A DNA stretch of 64,000 bases from Neoceratodus forsteri (GCA_016271365.2 CM057458.1:198992501-199056500); one strand, 5' to 3'; positions 44,749-54,887 are shown, counted from the stretch's first letter. Notes: generated by a model from the sequence alone, not told the origin. Numbers and translations: made by a program.

Positions 44749-44862
44749 TCAGAAGCAAATGGTTTGATACCTTTTATTGGACCAGCTTAGATGTCACAAA
44801 AAGAATAGAATGCCTAAGCTTTTGGACCAACTAAGTCCTTCCTCAGAAGTGTATCCATTTGC
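44749..44862 (-). ncRNA. Penelope-type block with hammerhead-like motif
   Basis: On the minus strand: CTTCTGAGGAAGGAC, loop, GGTCC, AAAAGCTTAGG. That is CTGATGA with one change, a clear AGGAC/GTCC stem II, then AAAA in place of GAAA. The block's outer ends, AGAAGCAAATGG and CCATTTGCTTCTG, are inverted repeats that would pair as an extended stem I. The GGTCCAATAAAAGGTATC phrase recurs in vertebrate Penelope LTR-like regions. Core changes suggest loss of activity. Confidence 0.55.
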
Positions 44863-46428
44863 TTCTGGATCATATTCAGTAAGTATTTCTGCTTGGTATG
44901 TATGATACAAAGGTTCACTACCAGAATGTGGGCTTAGGGTCAGATGGGAGCTGGAGTGGGGATAAGGAATTGAGAACAACATGGAGCAAATAACTGAGGA
45001 TAGAGCATTGAAGGGTCTCAGTGCTCTAAAAGTGGATAAATCTATGAGCCCAGATGGGCTGTAACCTAGAGTACTAAGAGAAATGGGGCAAGAGCTGGTT
45101 GCATCCTTGGCGAATCTTTTCAACAGCTTGCTGGAATCAAGGTTAGTGTCAGGGAATTGGAAGAGGAAAATGTCGTACCCCTGTGTAAGAGTGGGGAAAG
45201 AGATGTGTCTGGAAACTACAGGCCAATAAGCCTGACATCCATTATTGTATGTAAGATGCTGGAGGTGGTAATGAAGGAAAGACTAGTGGATATCCAGTAG
45301 GCAGGATGAAAGGCTGCTTGGGTTCACCAGGGGAAGGTCCTGTCAGACTAATCTGATAGACTTGTTTGACCTGGTCACTAAGGCAGCTGATAATGGCTAT
45401 TAACTGGATGTGTTGTACCTGGACTTTAGCAAGACCTTTGACTTAGTTCCACGTGAATGGCTGATGGAAATATTGGGAGACCAGGAGGTGGGATGAACTG
45501 TAACAGGCTGGGTCAGAAATTGCCCAAGTGGAAGACCTCAGAAATTCATCTTGAATGAGGAATCCTCAGAGGTTAGGGAGGTCACACAAGTGGGTTTCCC
45601 CAGGTTTAAGTCTTAAGCTTGGTCCTTTTTAATGTCTTTATATGCAACATTTGGGAGGGGATTTAGGGAAAGATCTGCCTCTTTGCAGATGACACTAAAA
45701 TCCGTTGAAGAATGGACAATAAGGAGGGTGTTGGGGCACTAAAGGAAGATCTGGGGAAGGTGGAGAAATGGTCTAGGATCCTGTAGCTAAAATGTAATGC
45801 AAAAAAGTGCATGGTTATGCACTTTGGGGCCAGGAATCCAACAACAGAATATAGGGTGGGGGTGTGAAGTTAGATGAGACAGATGAGGAGAGGGACCTAG
45901 GGATTATAATTATGGAACATCTGAAAGAATCAATGTAGTGTAATAAAACAGTGAGGAGGACAAATTGAATGCTAGGGTGTATAGACAGGGGCATCAGCAG
46001 CAGGAAATAGGGAATGATTCTGTTCTTGTACAGATCCCTGGTGTGGCCACATTTGGAATACTGTGAGCAATTCTGGAGTCCACACCTAGGGTAGAGGTGG
46101 TGTAGACCAAGATGATTCAGTGTCACCATAGGATTAAGGTGCACCTATGATGAAAGGCTAAAAGACTTGAACATGTACACACTGCAGGCCAGGAGAAAGA
46201 GGGGTGACACGATAGTGACAGATAACATTTCTATATGTGATAAACAGGGTGGACAGCAGGCATTTGTTCACAATGAGTGCGAACATAGCCACAAGGGGAA
46301 CTCTTTGGAACTGATGGGAAGGAGCTTCAGAAAGGATATCGGAAAGCATTTAATTACAGAGAGGGAAGTGCAGAGTGGAAAAAGTTTCCCAGAGAAGCAG
46401 TCTGTGCCAAAACAGCAGTGGGATTTAA

Positions 46429-47202
46429 AGGGACACTGTCAGCCCTTTTGTTCCATCCATTCAGAGCGCCTTATTAGTGCGCTTAGTCATCAGGGCACCA
46501 AGTTGGGATTTTGCTGACCCCTGTTTTTGCTGGGGGGGGCTGTGCCCCCTGCACCTTCCACCCCCCTTCTTATAATTCTAACTTGGGGGGGGTGGATCTC
46601 AGGAAGGGGATGCAAATCCCAAATTTGGTGCCCTGATATGCTGCCGCAGTAATGCTGGTGCTCTAATAGCCGGAAAGGCAACCCTTTTTGCATCATTTTG
46701 TTTCTAGCCAAAAACCCACATGTCATGATTGTTTACCTTCTCTAAAATGTGTTGCTGTCACTGGTTGCTGTACCTGCTGCCTTTCTTTTTAGAACTGAAA
46801 TGCATGCTATGGTGCAATTATACACAACCTTGTTTTGGTTCAAATCCTTGATCTACTCATATTGCATACTTCCCGAATGTAGGAATCCCTCCCAAAAGTG
46901 CAGGCACTCATGATACAATAGTCTCCTCTCTTTCCACTGCATCATGAGTGGCTAGACTGTGTTGGGAGTTTTCCCAGGTCGAGAGAAGATGCAGTGGGAA
47001 TTGATCAAGGAATGCAAACAAACATGTTTTTGTGTGGTAACACCAGTTTGGTGAGCAGTCTGTTTTTCACTTTTGAAAAGAATATCAGAGTCAGAATCAA
47101 GCTAACAGCTACAGCAACAATCTCTACAGAACGTGAGCAATCATTAAATATGTTTTTAAACTAGGGACACTGTGGGGCCTAAGGGGGGTTGACAGTGTCT
47201 CT
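46429..47202. mobile_element. TTAA-flanked MITE, Kolobok/T2-like
   Basis: TTAA at 46,425-46,428 and 47,203-47,206. Terminal inverted repeats AGGGACACTGTCAGCCC and AGAGACACTGTCAACCC. Kolobok/T2 elements of frogs use TTAA and start AGG/AGR. At 774 bp with no transposase it is non-autonomous. It lies inside decayed CR1 sequence. Confidence 0.72.
46489..46637. repeat. Palindrome inside the TTAA MITE
   Basis: Both ends read ATCAGGGCACCAA inward, continuing TTGGGATTT. The inner part is G- and C-run rich (CTGGGGGGGGC, CACCCCCC). Pairing may extend outward with an indel (ATTAGTGCGC / ATTAGAGCAC). Confidence 0.75.
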
Positions 47203-47210
47203 TTAAAAAA

Positions 47211-47504
47211 CAAGTTCCAGTTACCGGCACTCCAACTGATACCAAACACACCGGCTTCTTCAAACAATAGACAATTTGACGCCAGTAAATCAAACACCAG
47301 TGTTGACGTGCTCACAGGCACTACTAGTCCTGATGCTTCGGGTCCACACCCCTTGACGAAAGGTTGTTTGACCCAAAGCGCCGGGGCAAGTGCTGGCTCT
47401 GAACACGTCTACACTGGTGTTCAATTTATTGGCATTAAAGGATCTATTTTTTTGAAGAAAGTGGTGTGTTTGGCATCATTTGGTGTGCAGATAACTGGAA
47501 CTTG
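47211..47504. repeat. 294-bp palindrome enclosing a hammerhead-like motif
   Basis: Arms of about 108 bases begin CAAGTTCCAGTTA on both strands. They stay matched through ACCAAACACACC, TTCTTCAAA and AACACCAGTGT(T/A)GACGTG, and an about 78-base loop holds the hammerhead-like sequence. It directly follows the TTAA element. Likely a folded end-to-end pair of Penelope-type terminal repeats. Confidence 0.8.
47351..47389 (+). ncRNA. Hammerhead-like motif in palindrome loop
   Basis: CTTGACGAAAGG, loop, CCC, AAAGCGCCGGGGC: two changes from CTGATGA, a weak stem II, AAAG box then the GCGC(C/T)GGGG stretch also seen at 52,101-52,140. Probably a decayed ribozyme. Confidence 0.4.
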
Positions 47505-47856
47505 ATTCTGTGAATTGGGGCTGGATACCCTTCCCTGCACCCATCTCCTTCCTGTGGGTTCGCAGCCTACCTTTTGGAATTTCTGTACTCCCTTTAAAAA
47601 GCCCTGACATCACTGTGAAAACTTTGAAGAAAGTATAGTATTTAGACACAATTTAGATTATATTTAATATTTTTTTCTGTAATTCTCACACTTTTTTATT
47701 ACTAAGGACATTTGCATGTAAACAGGATCGCTGCCCTATGTGTTCTGGCTGCTTTCCTACACCTGACATCGCAATTATGTTTATAACATCACAGTCTGTT
47801 GCACTGGAGATAATTATGATGCTATAAACAGGGGATTATGATGTCAGGTGTAGATA
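47505..47856 (+). other. Gene-free stretch with one palindrome
   Basis: Contains a palindrome at 47,757-47,853 (CTACACCTGACATC, ATTATG, TTATA arms, about 35 bases each). Nothing else recognised. Confidence 0.6.
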
Positions 47857-48287
47857 GATACATAGATACATAGACACTGTCGGCAGATAAGGGCCTATGG
47901 CCCACCCAGTCTGCCCATTTGAGCTTGTAAGTTCCCTTTAAGTTTTTCTAGAAGTCTGCTGCCACTTACCACTGACCTCCAGAATTCCCTTATGTCTATC
48001 CCATGCATTCTTAAATCCCATGATTGTTTCAGCCCCCACCACATCCTCTGGCAGGGTGTTCCACTTGTCCACTGCCCTTTCTGTGAAGAAATTCTTACTC
48101 ACATTTCCTCTGAATCACCTTCACTCCAACTTCATTTCATGCCCTCTAGTCCTGGAACATCTTTTTCACTGGAAAATAGTGTATTCCTGCACCCTGTTCC
48201 TCCCTGTAAGGCACTTGTATGTCTCTATCGTATCCCCCCTCTCTCTCCTCCAGGGAGTACATATTTAAGTCTTTCAGCCTATCCTCA
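47857..48287 (-). mobile_element. CR1 LINE 3' part, left half
   Basis: Starts GATACATAGATACATAGACA on plus, followed by the CAGATAAGGGCC block, and runs toward the ORF2 C-terminus. It resumes at 48,648 after an opposite-strand CR1 insertion. Confidence 0.83.
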
Positions 48288-48647
48288 CAGGACAAAGTCA
48301 AAGAGGGTAGCATCTTTCAGAAAAAGAGATGTGCAAGAACAAAGGGACACAATTTGAAGACAGAGGGAGGACGGCTCTGGGGCAATGTGAGGAAGTATTT
48401 TTTCACAGAGAGGGTGGCGGATGCATGGAACAGCCTTTCTGAGGAGGTTGTGGGGTCTAAAACTGTGGGAGAATTCAAGAATGCATGGGACAGACATAAG
48501 GCAATTTTTGTGGGGGTTAGGAAGAAATAGGCTGTTGGTTAAATAGGATCTGCAGCTTACCCTCTTGATAGGGAAATGGGCAGACTAGGTGGGCCAAACG
48601 GTCCTTATCTGCCATCAAAGTCTATGCCTATGTTTCTATGACTTGTA
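48288..48647 (+). mobile_element. CR1 3' fragment inserted in CR1
   Basis: Plus-strand ORF2 end (CARTKGHNLKTEGGRLWGN, FTERVADAWNSLSEEVVGS, FKNAWDRHKA) and 3' UTR ending CTATGTTTCTATG. It is close to 59,030-59,368. The junction falls at ACAAAGTC, which is also what the inserted copy's own consensus has there, so micro-homology may have guided the 5' join. Confidence 0.82.
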
Positions 48648-49010
48648 ATGCAATCCCTGTACCATCTTTGTTGCCCTCCTCTGAACCTTCTCTACCCTTT
48701 CTTTGTCCTTATGTAGGTAAGGTCTAAAGAACTGTGCACTGTACTCCAGGTGGGGCCTCACTAGTGTCTTGTATAGTGGAATTATGACCTCCCCTTTCCT
48801 GCTGATGATGCCCCTGCCTGTGCATCCCAGCATCCTATTTGCTTTACCTGCTGCTTTGTCGCACTGTTTCCCTACCTTGAGGTCATCAGAGATGATAACC
48901 CCAAGGTCCCTTTCCTGCTTGGTGGATGCTATATCTTCACCCCCCAACTGATATATCGTGCCAGGGTTTTTGTGCCCCATATGTATTATCTTGCACTTCT
49001 TTATGTTGAA
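48648..49010 (-). pseudogene. CR1 ORF2 C-terminal RT piece, right half
   Basis: 114 codons open at 48,980-48,636: GHKNPGTIYQLGGEDI, ERDLGVIISDDLKVGKQC, MLGCTGRGIISRK, LYKTLVRPHLEYSAQF, VQRRATKMVQGL. It belongs with 47,857-48,287. The Cys of LEYC is Ser here. Confidence 0.83.
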
Positions 49011-49159
49011 GTGGCAAGCAGAAAGAGCATATAAGATCTAAGGGATAGGAATCCCCTTTCATACAACTGCCGTCAGTAATAAAGAAAAGAAAGGGAAAGA
49101 ATTACAGAAAATATTTGGAATAGAAACTGAATTGTGTTTAAATTTCACGTTTTCAAGTT

Positions 49160-49370
49160 TTTCTAACAGTGTCAGGGGCTCTTCAAGCACAGGTGGGACA
49201 GGCATATGAGGATAGCAAAAACAAAATGGCAAGGGTGGCATGAGGGATTGGAGTGTGAGTGTTCACTTGGGTACTCACAACATACCATTGATAGGGTTGG
49301 GTGGGCAGACTGGTTGGGCCATGAGGCCTTTTTCACTGTTATTATTTATGTCTGTATGTTTCTATAATGA
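49160..49370 (+). mobile_element. CR1 3'-end remnant
   Basis: Reads GGGCAGACTGGTTGGGCC followed by a decayed CTTTTTCACTGT block and TGTATGTTTCTATA, the CR1 3' end seen at 22,037 and 59,368. 49,010-49,160 is unassigned. Confidence 0.6.
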
Positions 49371-49469
49371 GAGACTGGTGCACACCACCTATGCAGCGTG
49401 CCTTAAGGCATCCTAACTGCACACTACTGAGTTAGGCTAGGGGACAATTTGATACTTGCTAGATAGCTC

Positions 49470-49640
49470 TCTTCCCTAGACATTAGGATCAGCTAAATAG
49501 TGCGCAGCTCGACATTCCCCCCTGCCCAAGGCAGCTGCATCCATTACTTCCTGCTGATCTGACTGGGACCGTTGCCTGGAATCAAAACTTGGTCCCCTCA
49601 CATGTTAAATGACTGGTCTTGTCGCTAGGCCATCAGGTGA
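49470..49640 (-). mobile_element. tRNA-derived SINE fragment
   Basis: On the minus strand an A-box-like TGGCCTAGCGACAAG is followed 30-45 bases later by a B-box-like AGTTTTGATTCC, the spacing of a tRNA-type pol III promoter. The tail is unclear. 49,640-50,275 right of it has no recognisable gene. Confidence 0.6.
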
Positions 49641-50275
49641 CTAAAGCATTGTAAATGCTGCCTATCACATTCAAGTTAAACATTTTGGAGATTTATGACT
49701 TGGCCAGTTTAAAGAATTACTGGTCTCACATTCTCAGTCGTAAGGTTCTGTGGCCAAATTGTGAAACCAACGATTCTGTGCCAGTACCTTGATTATGCTC
49801 CCCCTCAATCTATTCTTAAAGGGAATATAAACAATGTACTTGACATTTTTTACTATAATTGTCAATTTGGGCACTTGTGATGTCTGCTCTATCACCCCAG
49901 AGTATTGTTTTTTGTGCTTGTTTTGAAATAGCTCTATTTGGCCTAAATCAGGGCTAGCTGTGTCCTTTTCCCTTAGTCTGTTCTCCAATCAGTGCGGTGT
50001 ATAATTTATGCACTCTACTATGCACTATGCCATAGTTTATTTTATCTATGCAAGAATCCACACACTGTTCTTTTAGTCAATGCAAGATCCCATGCTATTG
50101 TTAATTCACGTGGTATTTTTCACTTGATCACCTTGGTTGGACTGCCTATGTAGTTTGTACTTTGCACTACAGATGTTTGTAGTGCTGTTTATGTCTGTAC
50201 TCCCCGTTTGCACGTGAAAATGAGCCCTGGCTCAGCATGCCTTTCCCAGTCACCAATTTAAAATAAATAAATTGT

Positions 50276-50534
50276 TCCTAATTTAGGGGTCCATTTTAAT
50301 GTAGCATTTCCCTGCCCAGTATTCATTGTTTTAATTACTTAGCAGTTCCAGAATCTAGTGACATCAGTTAAGCTGAAGATGCAGTGAAACAGAACACAGT
50401 GGCACTGGCAGAGCTATTGTCACTGTAGTCTTCATCTCATCTGATGTCACTGGGTTCTGGAATTGCTAAGTAATTAACAAATGAATCCTGGGTGGGGAAA
50501 AAGTCTGCATTAATATGGGGCCCTAAATAAGGGA
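50276..50534. repeat. Palindrome, 259 bp
   Basis: Arms of about 120 bases: CTAATTTAGGG, TTAATTACTTAGCA(G/A)TTCCAGAA, GTGACATCAG and GAAGA pair with the right arm. The loop is about 15-20 bases. Confidence 0.82.
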
Positions 50535-50639
50535 CAAAAAAAATAGGACTATTTCAAACAGAAACAGAAAACAATACACTGGTGTGATAAAATAGATTTC
50601 ACATGTGTGCAAATTTAGCGTTATATAAAAAATGTAAAC

Positions 50640-51425
50640 AAAGTTGTTTATGTTTCCTTTAAAGGGGTCACACACCTTACCTCGCATGGTCACCAACATC
50701 ACCAGGACTGTGCCGGGAAGGGGCAGGGGTCACCATACCAATGGCATACAGTGCCATTTACAAAACAAATCCAAAAATACCATGCTCAAACCTTTTATGT
50801 TGCTTCACACACTAGAATTCACGTTTCTACTAAGGGGTGCTGCTGGGTTGTGGCATATACCAAACAGTCCAAAAAGAACCAGCCACACCAACCCCCTCCC
50901 CCACAACATAGCATATTTAAACTTTCCACAGCCAAAATTGGCTATATTTATTTTTAGCTCCACATAAGGAGAGGGTCCTCTTAGTTTCAGACCATTTACA
51001 AAACATGATGACCCTCACAATCCCAGTCACACATTTAGAGACCCCCACCTGGTGTAGAAATATTACTGGTAGGTGGTTGTGGTGTTCATAAGTTCAACCA
51101 GCATCCTTTGAGCAGGTGGGAAACAAAAAACAGCATGGGCAGGCAGTGTGACTGGGGGAATTTATTAGAAAAACGGCCACAGAGACAGCTTGGGAGGGGG
51201 GGTTGGATGGCAGATGGCTGAATGATGAAGAATACAGCCACTGGACATAAACCACTGCACAACACCACCATCCAGTGGACAGATGGAAAACAAGAACCTA
51301 TTTTCAACAAATATGCTTGCACAGTCTAAAATCATCTACAGAAATGTTTTTAAAATGTTATTTTTTAAATTTATTTTTTATAGAATCAAGCCATTTTATA
51401 ATAGCAATAATGCACTTCTGGATAT
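50640..51425 (+). other. Gene-free stretch
   Basis: No coding signal or recognisable element; CCACCATCC / GGTGGTTGTGGTG stretches near 51,070 and 51,265 pair weakly and may mark another foldback sequence (about 51,060-51,285). Confidence 0.4.
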
Positions 51426-51516
51426 GGATTATCTGGGATAACATCACTTCTTGGATGCTGGGTGCACTTGGCCTGTGGCCTCGTGCCTAAGCACCCATGG
51501 CGTGACATTATTCCAG
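51426..51516. repeat. Palindromic element with GGCC-rich loop
   Basis: GGATTATCTGGGATAACATCAC pairs imperfectly with the right arm. The apex CTTGGCCTGTGGCCTCGTGCC resembles the apex at 29,086-29,204 (CTCGGCCTGCGGCCTCATGCC). Confidence 0.55.
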
Positions 51517-52030
51517 CATGACACACACTCCCTGTCATGCATTATTGCATAATTAATGTTTAAATACACTTTTGTGCAAGCTAATATCTAAGCAATTTAA
51601 TTTTCATTCCAACTTTGTCAAAGGGAGACCTCTTCCCCTAAGCTTAAGTAAGGCTAAGACAGAGTTTTTTGTATAGCCACACTGTGTCTCATCATAAATG
51701 GAGGCTGTTTGCACCATGCCATTTTATAACTCCATAATTAGCAACTGAAAATTGTCCCACTGCTGTTAGATTTTAACTTATTTTTTAAACAACCCCCTAA
51801 ATCATTCACTATTTAGCCAACTTCCTCCCAGCATTTGCTATTAAGATTACTTCATGTGCTGGCAACTTGGCAGGCCGTCTCCTTAGTACCAAATAATGGC
51901 TTAGCAAACGCTCCCTCTGTTTACAAAGTATTTTCCAGTATCCAGGAAAACTTTCCAAATATAATATTCAGAAACACCTCACTGAGATTTTATTACTTTT
52001 CTGTGTTTAGGAGGCAGTGGGATCTAACTG
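51517..52030 (+). other. Gene-free stretch
   Basis: AT-rich. A short frame (51,835-52,062) has no known motif. Confidence 0.35.
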
Positions 52031-52034
52031 GTAC

Positions 52035-52150
52035 TCCACAGAGAGAAAAACACTCAAAGTAGATATTAAATCCCAAGTTTATTGCTAGCACGTCACTAAA
52101 CCCCAGCGCTTTGCCACATATGCGTGAGGCTTCATCAGGGGGCTTGTTTG
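52035..52150 (-). ncRNA. Hammerhead-like motif of Penelope type (best core in window)
   Basis: On the minus strand at 52,140-52,101: CCTGATGAAGCCTCAC, loop GCATAT, GTGGC, then AAAGCGCTGGGG. CTGATGA is intact and stem II pairs CAC/GTG. The second core box reads CAAAG rather than GAAA, so the catalytic core is damaged. The flank contains TTTAGTGACGTGCTAGCAAT and an AATAAACTTGG-like end typical of Penelope terminal repeats. Confidence 0.55.
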
Positions 52151-52191
52151 GGATGGCAACCCCTCAGTTCATGAGCGTGTGGTTCCGTGTA

Positions 52192-52400
52192 TGATTTGGC
52201 TCTAGTGGGTCCAATACCGGCCTGGGAAACAGAAGATCATACATTCAAGTCCTTCTAGAGCCAAATAGTCATTGTGTGACCTAGGACAAGTCACTTAGCT
52301 TTCCAGTGCCCCAGTCTACTCAGCCATAGAAACAGGTGTCATTAGGACTGGACTGAAAATGAAAATGAGATTTTACATCTCAGTTGAACAATCCTGGGTA
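52192..52400 (+). mobile_element. MIR/CORE-like tRNA SINE
   Basis: tRNA-like head with A box TGGCTCTAGTGG and B-box-like CATTCAAGTCC. The tail block TTGTGTGACCTAGGACAAGT then CACTTAGC is the well-known MIR/L2-type 3' region (TGTGACCTTGGGCAAGTCAC). Old copy, ends uncertain. 52,400-52,785 right of it has no gene. Confidence 0.7.
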
Positions 52401-52784
52401 AATTATTACTAAAACAAAATCTGGGTTCCCATTATTCATTATTACAAATGACTTTTAAATTAAATGAGTGTCTTTGTGTTTCTGGCTTCATCTCATTGCC
52501 TTGCTTTTTCTGCACTTGTCATAGTCCTTTATTTCTGAGATCACAATAATTTCCACAGAAACAGATGTATGATATCACAGACAATTATTACTCTAGCAGG
52601 GGTGGTGGAGAAGCAGGAGAGTGTGAAAAAGGTTTTGGGTGCAAACATTGCTTTCATGCAAATGTCTTATGTGAAAAAGCATGAGGGGATTTAATTACAG
52701 AAAATTAAAGAGCTAGTGTACAATCTGAAATAAATATTAACAATTTTTAAAAGTAGTGAACTGTTACCCCTCATATCTTAATAT

Positions 52785-53077
52785 AGTGACTTTACAGAAG
52801 GACTGGAAAGGAAAGTATGTTTGTTCGCAGGTGACAAAACTCTGTAACAGAGTAAACACATGGGGGGATTTAGAAAGAATGAGGGATGATTTAAAGAAAC
52901 TGAAAGAATGGTCACAGGTTTGGCAGCTGAGTTTTAACACAAAGAACTGCAAAATCATGCACATGGGGCACGGAAATCCGGGGACAACATACCAACTAGG
53001 AAGAGAGATATTAAGGGTCAACAAAGCAGGAAAGGGACATGGGGGTTATCATCCCTGTTGACCTTAAGCTAGCCAAA
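52785..53077 (+). pseudogene. CR1 ORF2 RT piece, left half
   Basis: Remnant of the FADD region (SGDKTLCNRVN for FADDTKICN), then LKKLKEWSQVWQLSFNTKNC, KIMHMGHGNPGTTYQLGRE. The frame ends at the MITE insertion and resumes at 53,629. Confidence 0.8.
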
Positions 53078-53628
53078 TGGTATCATGTAATAACTGTGAC
53101 CCAAAATGAGCAACTACAAAAACAGCAACTCATTTTGGGCACTATTATTCTGGGCTACCCTGTAGAATAGCGTGGTTATGAGACAGTGACTATGGGGAAG
53201 GGAGAATGGAAGGGGAGAATGGCAAGGAAAAGGGGAGGAACAGGGAAGGGGTGTCAGGGACTGGAGTACCTTCTGCTGCTGAGCTAGCCATGTGGCATGG
53301 TGGTATGGGAGGCTAGCTCTGGCAGAGCAGGTACTGGGTTCAGGACTGGGAGTGGGTATCATTTTGCAGCAGCTGCGGCACTCAACTTTTTCCCGACATC
53401 TGGATTTCTGGATTTTGCCCCTTCCCCGACATACACCCCCCTGGAGTTAAGAATCCTGATTAAGGGTGTGCAGGGCAAAGCCCACAAAGGTGTGTGTGGG
53501 GGGCACAGCTACCCTCAAAAACACTTTTTCATATCCAGATGTTGGGTCGCCTTAAAGTGTATATCACTGATTTGCTTTTCGTCGACATACACTGGCCATA
53601 ATACGATCGCTATTATGACATGAAACCA
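53078..53628. mobile_element. MITE-like insertion in CR1
   Basis: 551 bp between two halves of one CR1. Inverted ends TGGTATCATGTAATAA and TGGTTTCATGTCATAA. It contains a small hairpin (CCCAAAATGAG / CTCATTTTGGG, 53,103-53,143) and C/G-run blocks at 53,390-53,540 resembling those in the TTAA MITE at 46,489. Superfamily not determined; possible short duplication CAAA/AAAC. Confidence 0.65.
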
Positions 53629-54170
53629 GTTAAACAATGTGAGAAGGAAGTGGGTAAGGCTAGTGGAATGTTCGGATGCATAGGGAGGGGTATCACCAGC
53701 AGAAGGAGGGAGGTAAAAATACTCCTGTTCAGATCGCTGGTGAGACCCCACCTCAAGTACTGTGTACTGTTCTGGAAGCCCCACCTCTGAAAGGACATAG
53801 ATAGGGTAGAGGCGGTGCAAAGGAGGGCAACCAAAATGGTGCAGGACCTACATCAAAAGCCCTATGAGGAGAGACTTAAGGATTTAAGTATGTACTCCCT
53901 AGAAGACTGGAAGGAATAGGGGGAATATGATAGAGACATTTAAGTACTTCACAGGAATTAACAAAGTACAGGAAGGGATCATGTTCCAAAGGAAAAGATG
54001 CTCAAGGACAAGGGGTTATAATACAAAGCTGGGGAAGGGGAGGCTCAGAGGAAACGTAAAGAAGTACTTCTTCACAGAGAGTGTGGTGGACACTTGGAAC
54101 AGCTTTAGAGAGAAAGTGGTGGGGGCTAGAATGCTCGGAGGATTTAAGAATGCATGATAGACACAAGGGA
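53629..54170 (+). pseudogene. CR1 ORF2 C-terminus, right half
   Basis: CEKEVGKASGMFGCIGRGI, LVRPHLKYCVLFWKPHL, VEAVQRRATKMVQDL, EERLKDLSMYSLED, then RGYNTKLGKGRLRGNVKK, FFTESVVDTWNSF. Stops after KPHL and LEDWKE. It continues 52,785-53,077. Confidence 0.82.
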
Positions 54171-54182
54171 ATCTTAGATACT

Positions 54183-54278
54183 GGGCTTTTTATTTCCTGG
54201 CATCTGATTGGCTAGTACCGTTGCCAAGGGAGTACATTAATTTACAATAGATGCCCAGGAAATAAAAAGAACCAGCCC
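54183..54278. repeat. Palindromic element at CR1 3' region
   Basis: GGGCTTTTTATTTCCTGGCA against the complement GGGCTGGTTCTTTTTATTTC, CTGGGCATC. Arms about 30 bases, loop about 35. Inserted where CR1 sequence ends. 54,279-54,747 has no gene. Confidence 0.7.
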
Positions 54279-54747
54279 AAGGTGCCACATCACCCACCCG
54301 GATATTGGTGTGCTCACCTTGCTTCCTCATTGGCCAAAAGTAACCACTGGATTCAAAACCCTCACAATTTTTTTTCTCTCACTTAGCGAGAGACACTAGC
54401 TATCCAGTGCTCACTCCTTCACCAATAGTCACCTGGTGAAACATTCAGCATCCTCTGAAGGGCTTATTTTCTGCCATACTTTCTTCTTTTTCCCCCCAGT
54501 ACTGTAATGCCCGATACTTGCTGCTGCAGTGATAGACGATAGCCCGACTGCCGAGAGCAGACTGCTCTCTCGCTCCCCTGAGTGTTAAACAGCAGCCACT
54601 CTCTTGCTCCTCCCTCTGCTAGATGGCCACCAAGTAGCTCCTGAAAATTAAGCTACATAACATTTCTACCACTCAGCAGTCCAGTCAGCACATTTCTATT
54701 TTTTACCACTGTTTCCACCGATGGACCTGAGCTTGTGTTTTTTTTTT

Positions 54748-54887
54748 TAATCTAGTCTCTAACTATTCCAGCTCTATGGACAATGCACTGTGCTAATCTT
54801 TAACTATTTCAGCTCTATGGGTTATGAACTACTTTATTCTCTAACTATTCCAGCTCTATGAGGTATGCACTATTCTAATCTTTAACT
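54748..54887 (+). repeat. 41-bp satellite, left part
   Basis: About 3.5 units of the same satellite that continues at 59,369. Units read TCTCTAACTATTCCAGCTCT then ATGG-TATGCACTATTCTAA. Ends at TTTAACTA where CR1 begins. Confidence 0.85.

Larger units (their letters stand above)
43385..46200 (+). pseudogene. CR1 ORF2, highly decayed
   Basis: Endonuclease pieces: IPGYTLFRRDRV-like near 43,395, KVGVAYRLPSQKEEKD (43,703-43,894), VENFNMPDVDWDV (GDFN-type block, Gly-Asp lost), then GSSDPQMVSFKI. RT pieces in mixed frames run from 44,990 to 46,200. They include KSMSPDGL-like, NYRPISLTSI-like, GFTRGRSCQTNLIDLF-like, DFSKTFDLVP-like (motif A near 45,425), CLFADDTKIR near 45,683 and GIIIMEHLKES-like stretches. 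No open frame is longer than about 110 codons. Confidence 0.75.
43300..46424 (+). mobile_element. CR1 LINE, plus strand, heavily decayed and interrupted
   Basis: Runs from an endonuclease-level 5' end (boundary approximate) to the point where the TTAA element starts. It is interrupted by a CR1 3' fragment at 43,497-43,675, a short retroelement tail at 44,441-44,590 and a Penelope-type hammerhead block at 44,749-44,862. It is the oldest-looking CR1 in the window. Confidence 0.78.

Noticed and set aside
50644..50967. 107-codon frame on plus
   Set aside because: Two frames overlap with equal length, no motif; sequence resembles no family I know.
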